This document shows, one piece after another, positions 25,503-32,273 of a stretch of 64,000 nucleotides of DNA. The notes beneath the pieces are model-generated. The model ran no database searches and was not told the DNA's origin. It worked only from the letters and a program-made list of their open reading frames with translations. Position 1 is the first letter of the stretch; each line of letters opens with the position of its first letter. Origin of the DNA: an uncultured Collinsella sp. (GTDB lineage: Bacteria > Actinomycetota > Coriobacteriia > Coriobacteriales > Coriobacteriaceae); NCBI GenBank assembly GCA_958370785.1, contig CATXKN010000002.1, forward strand, positions 1 through 64,000. Direction: 5' to 3'. A program made the position numbers and the translations under genes.

Positions 25503-26135
25503 CTACAGGGTTCCTTCGCGACGAGCCTGCTCCACCTCTTTGAGTGCCTCGGCGGGAGTGAAGGAACAGGTGCCATCGCCGAGCTTGACCACCTGTATGT
25601 CGTCACCGATATGGACTTCTCCGCCCTGCAACACGACGCCAAAAATGCCCTCGTGGGGGAAGACGCAGTCGCCGGCGAGATAGTAGATGGCACAGCGGGT
25701 GTGGCAGACTTTGCCGATCTGGCTGATTTCGACGAGTACTTCGCTGCCGAGCTTGAGCTGCGTTCCCAGGGGGAGCGAGAGCAGGTTGATGCCCTGGGTT
25801 GTGAAGTTCTCACCAAAGTCGCCCTCGTGCACATCGAGCCCGCGCGCCTGCGCCGTCTGGATAGACTCTGCAGCTAAAAAGGAAACTTGGCGGTGCCAAT
25901 GCCCGGCGTGCGCATCGGAGGCGAGGCCAAACTGCTCGATGACGGTGTCGTGCCCGTCGGCGACGGGTGACTTACGCGTGCCTTTGTGCTCCGACGTGTT
26001 GATTGAGACGATGCGGGCAGGCCCGTTGTAAGCGTCGTTTGCGGTGCGTAGGGGAGCTGCCGTCTGGGCACGATCCGCAAGTTCGCGCTTTGCGGCGTCA
26101 ATGATGGGGTTGTTGATCGGATGAGCCTGGGGCAT
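25503..26135 (-). CDS. MOSC-domain protein
   Basis: 210 residues with a single MOSC beta-barrel, the sulfur-carrier domain found in molybdenum-cofactor sulfurases and YiiM-type reductases. Typical text is present: RIVSINTSEHKGTRK, FGLASDAHAGHWHRQVSFLA, GDFGENFTTQGI, LPLGTQLKLGSEVLVEISQIGKVCH with the conserved Cys. The N-terminal 45 residues (DAAKRELADRAQTAAP) are extra. It may bind molybdopterin-linked sulfur or act in N-hydroxylated compound reduction; no Moco genes are in the window to support either. Confidence 0.85.
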   Translation of the reverse strand: MPQAHPINNPIIDAAKRELADRAQTAAPLRTANDAYNGPARIVSINTSEHKGTRKSPVADGHDTVIEQFGLASDAHAGHWHRQVSFLAAESIQTAQARGLDVHEGDFGENFTTQGINLLSLPLGTQLKLGSEVLVEISQIGKVCHTRCAIYYLAGDCVFPHEGIFGVVLQGGEVHIGDDIQVVKLGDGTCSFTPAEALKEVEQARREGTL

Positions 26136-26356
26136 GGTGCACCTTTCGACGGGGCGGGCAACATGTTGAATCCTACAACAACGGTGGGTTCATTGCCCCG
26201 TTGTCGTACACCGGTGATTGCCGCCTTAGCGCTGGATAATTACGCCGATTGCCATAGATACGGTGGAGCTTTGGGTGCCGGCGGCTCGGCACGCTAGAAT
26301 AAATCAGTTGCACAAAGACCGCCCGTCGTGTGGGCAGTTCATGATAGGAAGTTTCC

Positions 26357-27613
26357 ATGGCATTGCAGTTTACAGAGCGCGAGTTTATTCCCGTGCTGCT
26401 CGGCGGCGACATCAACGCGTATTCGGTGGCGCGCGCCTTCTACGAGGAGTATCAGGTCAAGAGCCTGGTCTTTGGCAAGTATCAGACGGGCCCTGCGTAT
26501 CGCAGCCAGATTATCGACTACACGCCCAACGTGGATATCGACACCATGCCCGTGATGCTTAAGACCGTCAACGGTATCGCTCGGGCACATGCCGACAAGA
26601 CGATTGTCCTGATGGGCTGCGGCGATAACTATGTTGCCCTGGTGGCTCAGGCCAAGGATGCCAACGAGCTGGCGGATAACATCGTTGCGCCTTATGCGCC
26701 CTATAGCATGCTTGAGCAGTGCCAGAAGAAGGAGATCTTCTACGAGCTGTGCGAGAAGCACGGTGTTCCCTATCCGCATACGTTTACCTTTACTGCGCAG
26801 ATGCTCAACACGCAAGGAGAGGCACCTGCCGAGGTGCTCGACCAGATTGACTTCCCCTACCCGATGATCCTGAAGCCTTCCGACGGCATCATGTGGTGGC
26901 AGCATGAGTTCGAGGGTCAGAAGAAGGCTTATGAGATTGCCGACCGCGCCGAGCTGGAGCAGGTTATCCGCGATTCCTATGCCAGTGGCTACACCGATGA
27001 CCTGATTTTGCAGGATCGCGTGCCCGGCAACGACGAGTACATGCGCGTGCTCACCAGCTATTCTGACCGCAACGGCAAAGTCCGCATGATGTGCCTGGGC
27101 CACGTGCTGCTCGAGGAGCATCAGCCCCATGGCGTCGGTAATCACGCCTGCATCATCACCGAGCCCAATGATGAGCTCATGGATGGCGTGCGCAAGCTGC
27201 TCGAGGACCTTCACTTTGTGGGCTATTCCAACTTTGACGTCAAGTACGACGAGCGCGATGGCTCGTTTAAGTTCTTTGACTTCAACACCCGCCAGGGCCG
27301 CAGCAACTACTACGTAACCAACAGCGGCTTTAACGTTGCCAAGTATGTGGTGGACGAGTATGTGTTCAACCGCCCGTTTGAGCCGGAGTTTGTGACGGCG
27401 CAGGACGAGGCGCTGTGGATGGTCGTTCCCATGGGCGTCGTCGACAAGTACGTCAAGGATCCCGAGCTGCGCGCGAAGGTGCATCGTCTTGCCAAGGAGG
27501 GCAAGGGCGCCGATCCCTCGTTTATGAAGGGAGACTTTGTCTTTAACCGCTGGTTGCGCATGTGGCACACCAAGCTGCGTCACTATAAGCTGTTCAAGAC
27601 GTATTACAAGTAG
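26357..27613 (+). CDS. ATP-grasp carboxylate-amine ligase, probable D-aspartate ligase
   Basis: 418 residues of ATP-grasp fold. FIPVLLGGDINAYSVARAFYEEY opens the preATP-grasp domain, PMILKPSDGIMWW gives the ATP-binding lysine near residue 172, and FKFFDFNTRQGRSNYY near 300 provides the metal-binding acid and Asn. This text resembles the D-aspartate ligase of Enterococcus faecium, which adds D-Asp to the side chain of residue 3 of the peptidoglycan precursor. The next gene is an aspartate racemase, which would supply the D-Asp. Substrate assignment is inferred from the pair. TAGAAT at 26295-26300 is a likely -10. Confidence 0.82.
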   Translation: MALQFTEREFIPVLLGGDINAYSVARAFYEEYQVKSLVFGKYQTGPAYRSQIIDYTPNVDIDTMPVMLKTVNGIARAHADKTIVLMGCGDNYVALVAQAKDANELADNIVAPYAPYSMLEQCQKKEIFYELCEKHGVPYPHTFTFTAQMLNTQGEAPAEVLDQIDFPYPMILKPSDGIMWWQHEFEGQKKAYEIADRAELEQVIRDSYASGYTDDLILQDRVPGNDEYMRVLTSYSDRNGKVRMMCLGHVLLEEHQPHGVGNHACIITEPNDELMDGVRKLLEDLHFVGYSNFDVKYDERDGSFKFFDFNTRQGRSNYYVTNSGFNVAKYVVDEYVFNRPFEPEFVTAQDEALWMVVPMGVVDKYVKDPELRAKVHRLAKEGKGADPSFMKGDFVFNRWLRMWHTKLRHYKLFKTYYK

Positions 27614-27697
27614 ACGAGCGTGGCGCCCGTCCGGTATGTATCGGGCGGGCGCGGGTATGATACGCGCAATTGCGTGGGCGTCACCAAGGAGGCGGCG

Positions 27698-28444
27698 ATG
27701 GAAAAGCTGGGAGTTATCGGCGGCATGGGCGCCGAGGCCACGTCGTATTACTACGACCAGGTGGTACGTCATACGGCGGCTACGTGCGACCAGGAGCATA
27801 TCGACATGGTGGTGCTTTCCAAGTCGACCATGCCCGACCGCACGCTGGCCATCAAGACCGGTGAGCATACCGAGCTGCTGGCGACCATGAAGGAGTGCGC
27901 CCAAGCGCTCGAGTCGCTGGGCTGCGCACACATAGCAATTCCCTGCAACACGTCACACTACTTCTACGACCAGATCCAGTCGTTTACGAAGGTGCCGATT
28001 ATCCACATGCCGCGCGAGTCGGTGCGCTATGCTCTGGCCGGCGCGGTGATGGGGGAGTGCGAGTTCGATCCAAACCTGAGCATGCCGGCCGAGCCGGTGC
28101 GCAAGATCGGCATCATGGGCACCGACGGCACCGTGGGCGCAGACGTCTATGGGCGCGAATGTGAGACTGCGGGCGTTGAGGTCGTCTATCCCAGCGAAAA
28201 GCGTCAGGCCGACGTGATGTCGCTCATCTACGACGATGTGAAGGCCGGGCGCGAGCCCGATATGGATAAGTTCGACCGCGTGATGTGGGAGTTCGCCCGT
28301 AGCGGCTGCGACCGCGTCATCCTGGCCTGCACGGAGCTTTCGGTGTTGCAGAAGTATCGCGAGATGCCCGAGATCACCCTCGATGCGATGGATGTCCTGG
28401 TACGCGAGTCCATCATTCGCAGCGGCGTTCCCTACCGCCTCTAG
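27698..28444 (+). CDS. Aspartate/glutamate racemase family protein, probable aspartate racemase
   Basis: 248 residues from the ATG at 27698, preceded by AAGGAGG. The PLP-independent racemase fold is shown by GVIGGMGAEAT at the N-terminus and the two catalytic cysteines in IPCNTSH (near residue 87) and ACTELS (near 210). Such enzymes interconvert L- and D-Asp by a two-base thiol mechanism. It lies 84 bases after the D-Asp ligase gene on the same strand; together they give a two-gene route from L-Asp to a D-Asp cross-bridge. Confidence 0.88.
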   Translation: MEKLGVIGGMGAEATSYYYDQVVRHTAATCDQEHIDMVVLSKSTMPDRTLAIKTGEHTELLATMKECAQALESLGCAHIAIPCNTSHYFYDQIQSFTKVPIIHMPRESVRYALAGAVMGECEFDPNLSMPAEPVRKIGIMGTDGTVGADVYGRECETAGVEVVYPSEKRQADVMSLIYDDVKAGREPDMDKFDRVMWEFARSGCDRVILACTELSVLQKYREMPEITLDAMDVLVRESIIRSGVPYRL

Positions 28445-28451
28445 TTCTCCG

Positions 28452-28499
28452 CCTGCCAAAAGGGGACATGCCAAAAAGGGACAGGCTAATTTTGGTAGG
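28452..28499. repeat. REP-like hairpin with GGGACAGG loop
   Basis: CCTGCCAAAA (28452-28461) and TTTTGGTAGG (28490-28499) are inverted copies with one mismatch around GGGACATG...GGGACAGGCTAA. The GGGACAGG text matches, in reverse orientation, the ACCTGTCCCC loops of the 13153 and 14364 units. Confidence 0.55.
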
Positions 28500-28518
28500 T
28501 TTTATCATGGAAAACAGT

Positions 28519-28556
28519 AAGGCCTCGGCTCGTTTGTTGCGAGCCGGGGCCTTTTG
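28519..28556. terminator. Intrinsic terminator between racemase and ecfT
   Basis: AAGGCCTCGGCTCG (28519-28532) pairs with CGAGCCGGGGCCTT (28540-28553) with one G-T pair, followed by Ts, between convergent genes. Confidence 0.88.
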
Positions 28557-28583
28557 CGTTGGGCGGTTGCTGTCGGTGGTGAA

Positions 28584-29330
28584 CTAGAACAGGAAGCCGA
28601 GGACGATGAGGGCGATACTGATGATGATCACAGCAATGTCCAGGCCCTTGATGGGGTAGCGCTTGTACGAGCTCGCGCGTGTGCGCAGGTAGAAGCCGCG
28701 CTGCTCGGCGGCAAGCGCGGTGGCATCGGTCTTGCCCACGCTCGAAATAAGCAGCGGCACGCACAGCGGCAGCATGAGCTTGAGTTTCTTGACGGGATTT
28801 TTAGTGTCGTATTCGACGCCGCGTGCAGTCTGCGCCTCCATGATGGTGTTCATTTCCTGGCCAAATACCGGCACAAAGCGCAGCGCCGTGGTAAAGGTGA
28901 AGGCATAGCGATATGGCACGTGCAGTACCTCGACGCAGGCGTTGGCGAGGTCGTTGAGCTTGGTCACCATAAGCATGAGGATGAGTGGCAGCGCCACGCC
29001 CAACAGGCGTAGGCAGGCCTTCGATCCGGTAATGAGGCCCGTGTCGGTGATAAAGCCCCACACTATGTTGCCGTCGCGCATAAAGGCCAGCTGAAGCACA
29101 AGCATGATAAGCGCGAGCGGAATCAGCAGCTTGAGTAGCGAGAACAGACGGTCGACGACGCCGGCGTAGGCGCCCAGTGCAAGGGTGAGTGCCAAAAAGC
29201 CCAACAGCGCCACGTAGGTATCGGATAGGAAGATGCCGATGATGATGGCGGCGGCAAGGCCCAGTTTGACGACCGGGTTCAAGCGGTGCAGCAGTGTATC
29301 GCCCGGCATATAGTCGATGACGTTAACCAC
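28584..29330 (-). CDS. ecfT: ECF transporter transmembrane component EcfT
   Basis: 248 residues with five or six membrane helices (LAAAIIIGIFLSDTYVALLGFLALTLALG, LLIPLALIMLVLQLAF, LLGVALPLILMLMVTKLNDL, and a C-terminal helix). The cytoplasmic coupling helices carry the EcfT Ala-Arg-Gly motif as AQTARGVEYD, which docks into the ATPases. The ATG overlaps the end of the ecfA gene by 8 bases. It couples ATP hydrolysis to toppling of the S component, encoded upstream at 31295-31867. Confidence 0.92.
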   Translation of the reverse strand: MVNVIDYMPGDTLLHRLNPVVKLGLAAAIIIGIFLSDTYVALLGFLALTLALGAYAGVVDRLFSLLKLLIPLALIMLVLQLAFMRDGNIVWGFITDTGLITGSKACLRLLGVALPLILMLMVTKLNDLANACVEVLHVPYRYAFTFTTALRFVPVFGQEMNTIMEAQTARGVEYDTKNPVKKLKLMLPLCVPLLISSVGKTDATALAAEQRGFYLRTRASSYKRYPIKGLDIAVIIISIALIVLGFLF

Positions 29331-31074
29331 GGTGGACCATCTCCTCGGTAATGCGAACGATATCGGTGACCTCGCTCACCTGTGCAAAGACGGGAGAGAC
29401 GGAGGATGCCAGGCGACGAGAAAGCTCTATGACCTGAGGTGGCTCAACGTAGGCTTGCTGCATGAGCTCGATGTTCGAGAACAGCTCGTGCGTGCGGCCG
29501 CGCTCGAGGATGTGGCCGTCGGCCATCACCACGATGCGCTCGGCAAAGTCGGATACGACTTCCATGTCGTGGCAGACCATGATGACGGCGCAGCCGCGCT
29601 CGGCCATGGTGCGCACGGTTTCCATGACGGTCATGCACTCACGGTAGTCAAGGCCGCTCGTGGGCTCGTCGAGCACCACGATTTTGGGCTCTACGACCAC
29701 GACGGAGGCGAGTGCCACCATCTGGCGCTGACCGCGCGAGAGCGAGAAGGGCGCCTCGTCGGCCGGCAAGCCAAAGCGGTCGATGACGAGCTGGGCGCGA
29801 CGCAGCGCCTCGGCACGGTCGATGCCGGCAAGCTCCAGGCCAAAGGCGACCTCGTCGAGCACGGTGTCCTTGCAGATCTGGCGGTCGGGGTTTTGGAAGA
29901 GGGTTGCGACTTCGCGGGCGATGCGGCTTGTGGGAACGGCTGCGGTATCCAGTCCCGTGACGCGCACGCTGCCCGAGGCGGGCTTAAGCAGGCCTGTGAG
30001 CAGCTTAGTGAGCGTGGTCTTGCCGGCGCCGTTTTGGCCGACGATGCCCACGAGCTCGCCGGGATAGAGGGTCAGGTTGAGGTCGTGGACGGCGGCGCCG
30101 CCATTGGGATAGGCAAACTCAACGTGATCGAAGGTGAGCACGGGCTCGGCGTCCTTGGCGTGCGGGCGCAACGACGGTGCGTGCGGTGAGCCGGCGGGTG
30201 CCTGAATGTCGCTGCTTGCGTGCGCGGGGTCGACGATACCCATAATCAGGCGCTCGGCCTCATCAACATCCAAACAGGGAGTGCCGCTGGCCAGGCCATC
30301 GGCCTCGAGGCTGTTGAAAATGCGCGTGACACGTGGGCAATCGACGCCGATGGCGCGGAGCTCATCGGCGTGCGCGAAGACCTCGTGCGGCTCGCCCTGT
30401 AGCGCGATTTCGCCATGATTGAGCACGAGCACGCGGTTGCAATACTCCGAAAGCAGGGCGACTTTTTGCTCAACGACGACGATGGTGATGCCGAGTGCAC
30501 GGTTGGCCTCACGCAGGGTCTCGAAGACCAGCGTGGAGCTGACGGGGTCGAGCGCCGCGGTGGGTTCGTCGAGCACGAGCACGCGCGGACGCATGGCGAG
30601 GATGGCGGCGATGGCAACCTTTTGCTTTTGGCCGCCTGAGAGGGTGGCGATCTCGCGGTCGCGCAGGTCGCTGATGCCGACGGTCTCGAGCGTTTCGCTC
30701 ACACGTTGCTCGATTTGGTCGTGGGGAACGCCAAAGTTCTCCAGGCCAAATAGCATCTCGTCCTCGACGAGCGAGGCGACCATTTGCGTGTCGATGTCCT
30801 GCAACACGCTGCCGACGATCTGCGATACGTCGGTGAGCGAGACCTCGCAGGTGTCGTGGCCGTCAACCATGACGGACCCAAAGAACGCGCCGGTGTAGTG
30901 GTGGGGCACGGCACCCGACAGGCAGGCGGCAAGCGTGGACTTGCCGGCGCCCGAGGGCCCAATGATGCCGATAAAATCTCCCTTGTTCACGTTGAGCGAG
31001 ATATGCTTAAGCGCCTGCTCGGTCTGCGTGCCATAGGAGAACGAGACATCGTCGACGTTGATGATCGTTTCCAT
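29323..31074 (-). CDS. ecfA: Fused double ATPase of an ECF transporter (EcfA-EcfA')
   Basis: 583 residues, two ABC ATPase domains in one chain where many ECF systems use two genes. Domain 1: Walker A GPSGAGKST near residue 39, signature LSGGQKQK, Walker B VLVLDEPTAALD. Domain 2 (from about residue 330): GQNGAGKTT, a variant signature LSRGQRQM with Arg for Gly, Walker B IVVLDEPTSGLD. A Pro/Ala-rich linker lies near 295-325. It acts at the inner membrane face with EcfT. The tryptophan attenuator upstream of the S gene suggests a dedicated, not shared, energy module. Confidence 0.93.
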   Translation of the reverse strand: METIINVDDVSFSYGTQTEQALKHISLNVNKGDFIGIIGPSGAGKSTLAACLSGAVPHHYTGAFFGSVMVDGHDTCEVSLTDVSQIVGSVLQDIDTQMVASLVEDEMLFGLENFGVPHDQIEQRVSETLETVGISDLRDREIATLSGGQKQKVAIAAILAMRPRVLVLDEPTAALDPVSSTLVFETLREANRALGITIVVVEQKVALLSEYCNRVLVLNHGEIALQGEPHEVFAHADELRAIGVDCPRVTRIFNSLEADGLASGTPCLDVDEAERLIMGIVDPAHASSDIQAPAGSPHAPSLRPHAKDAEPVLTFDHVEFAYPNGGAAVHDLNLTLYPGELVGIVGQNGAGKTTLTKLLTGLLKPASGSVRVTGLDTAAVPTSRIAREVATLFQNPDRQICKDTVLDEVAFGLELAGIDRAEALRRAQLVIDRFGLPADEAPFSLSRGQRQMVALASVVVVEPKIVVLDEPTSGLDYRECMTVMETVRTMAERGCAVIMVCHDMEVVSDFAERIVVMADGHILERGRTHELFSNIELMQQAYVEPPQVIELSRRLASSVSPVFAQVSEVTDIVRITEEMVHRG

Positions 31075-31094
31075 GGATACCTTTCATAGTCATC

Positions 31095-31134
31095 GGGGAT
31101 GTTCTTACATAACTAGTCGTTTAAGAACGTCCCC
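31095..31134. repeat. Intergenic hairpin upstream of ecfA
   Basis: GGGGATGTTCTTA (31095-31107) pairs with TAAGAACGTCCCC (31122-31134) with one G-T pair around a 14-base loop. Similar in style to other GGGGA-type hairpins in the window; role unknown. Confidence 0.5.
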
Positions 31135-31179
31135 AAAAGCTCGTTGTTTGGGACAGTCTTTGGTGGTGAAGCACGGAGA

Positions 31180-31288
31180 CGGCTTTACGAGGTGCCCCAG
31201 GTTGGCGCGAAAGAGGAACGAAGCGTACTTGGGTACTTGGGTACGCGAGCGACGAATGAACGCCAAGATGGGGTGGCTCGTAAAGCCG
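31180..31288 (+). repeat. Palindromic repeat family 1, divergent copy C (109 bases)
   Basis: CGGCTTTACGAG (31180-31191) pairs with CTCGTAAAGCCG (31277-31288). Inside, CCCCA/TGGGG and TTGGCG/CGCCAA continue the stem, then the family strings GAAAGAGGA and CGACGAATGAA flank a GCGTAC/GTACGC hairpin. The stem bases differ from the copies at 15572 and 36644 while the loop strings are kept. It separates the ATPase gene from the S-component gene. Confidence 0.75.
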
Positions 31289-31294
31289 AGCGGG

Positions 31295-31867
31295 TTAGTT
31301 GAGCTTGAGGGCCTTCTGGATGGGCAGGTAGAGAGCGCCGACCAGGATGGCGTTAAAGACGGCGGTCATGGCGACGACGGGCAGCATGGCAGCGGCGAGC
31401 TCGCCCACCACGCCGAGCATGGCCATCTTGATGACCATGAAGATGACGCCCGAGACAAAGGTAGTCACGAAGGTCGCGACGATGGCGACGGCAGGCTTGA
31501 CCTGGCCGTCCTTGGCAGCAGCGTTGACAATGACGGCCATGAGCATGGCGGCAAAACCCTCGGCGGCAAAATCGACGAACGGCGAGGTGGTGGTGATCTG
31601 GATCACGGCGGCCGAGATCAGGCCGATAATGAGCGCCTGGCCAATGTTGGGGCGAACGACCAGGATGGTGAGGCAGAAGGCCGAGATAATGAACTCGGGG
31701 CTGATCATGCCGCCTGAGATGCCGGAGATGGCCTTGCCGACGGTGAAGTTGAGGATGAAGCCGGCGGCAAGCAGGATGGCGAGCAAGACGAGGGCGCGGA
31801 CGTCGAGTTTGCCGCGGTCGGCGGTCTGGACGGTGCGGGGCTGGGCGGTGGCGGTGTTCTGAGACAT
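31295..31867 (-). CDS. ECF transporter S component, tryptophan-specific by its leader
   Basis: About 190 residues from the ATG at 31867, preceded by GAAAGGAT. Five or six membrane helices (ALVLLAILLAAGFILNF, MISPEFIISAFCLTILVV, ALIIGLISAAVIQITT, FAAMLMAVIVNAAA, AVAIVATFVTTFVSGVIFMVI, MLPVVAMTAVFNAILVGALYL) fit an S component, which binds the substrate. The gene is preceded by a 22-residue leader peptide with three consecutive Trp codons and a terminator, so the substrate is almost certainly tryptophan or a precursor. No S-family name was recognised from the sequence itself. Confidence 0.85.
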   Translation of the reverse strand: MSQNTATAQPRTVQTADRGKLDVRALVLLAILLAAGFILNFTVGKAISGISGGMISPEFIISAFCLTILVVRPNIGQALIIGLISAAVIQITTTSPFVDFAAEGFAAMLMAVIVNAAAKDGQVKPAVAIVATFVTTFVSGVIFMVIKMAMLGVVGELAAAMLPVVAMTAVFNAILVGALYLPIQKALKLN

Positions 31868-31914
31868 GGCGAAAATCCTTTCGGAAGGGAAGTGCAAGAG
31901 AAGAAAGCGGAGGC

Positions 31915-32044
31915 GCGTGATGCGAATGCGATCGGGCTCGAGATAGAAAAAGGCCCCCGGTCGAAACCGGAGGCCTTCTAATCACCTAGAGCGCAAAAAC
32001 AGGCGTGAGGGACTCACAGTCGACCGATCGCATTCGCATCACGC
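31915..32044 (-). promoter_or_regulatory. Tryptophan attenuator region with a 21-base inverted repeat around the terminator
   Basis: Perfect 21-base inverted arms lie at 32024-32044, starting at the last Trp codon of the leader peptide, and at 31915-31935, beyond the terminator and about 48 bases before the S-component start. A ribosome stalled on the Trp codons would cover the first arm. The arm pairing encloses the terminator, which is not the textbook four-segment layout. Confidence 0.8.
31949..31977 (-). terminator. Attenuator terminator of the tryptophan transporter S gene
   Basis: Reading leftward, AAGGCCTCCGGT and ACCGGGGGCCTT form a 12-base-pair stem with one G-T pair and a TTCG loop, then a T-run. 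It lies between the leader peptide and the S-component gene. Confidence 0.88.
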
Positions 32045-32082
32045 CACCACCAGTTGTTGAGAGACGTCATCGTGTTCTTCAT
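32014..32082 (-). CDS. Tryptophan leader peptide (22 residues)
   Basis: Reading leftward, AAAGGAG is followed 8 bases later by an ATG at 32082. The peptide begins MKNTMTSLNN, continues WWWRDANAIGRL and ends with TGA at 32014-32016. Three tandem Trp codons (32044-32052) are the hallmark of a tryptophan attenuation leader. The codons after WWW form the first arm of the 21-base inverted repeat. The candidate -10 TATAGT lies at 32141-32146 (leftward). Confidence 0.92.
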   Translation of the reverse strand: MKNTMTSLNNWWWRDANAIGRL

Positions 32083-32224
32083 GTTGGTGGCTCCTTTCGT
32101 GATACCGTGGCGCGGTCGCACCTAGTTGCTGTTGCGCTGCACTATAGCACAGCGAAGTGTGTGCAGGGAATCTTTTTTGAAAAGATTTCGGCGATGTTTC
32201 CCGCCGGTCGGATGACAGGCGAGG

Positions 32225-32254
32225 AGGGCAAGACCGCTCGCACTGTCTTGCCCT
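32225..32254 (-). terminator. Hairpin after the C69 dipeptidase gene
   Basis: AGGGCAAGAC (32225-32234) pairs with GTCTTGCCCT (32245-32254), 20 bases after the dipeptidase stop codon. The T-run is poor, so terminator function is uncertain. Confidence 0.55.
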
Positions 32255-32273
32255 TCCTTAGAGCGTGAGGGCC

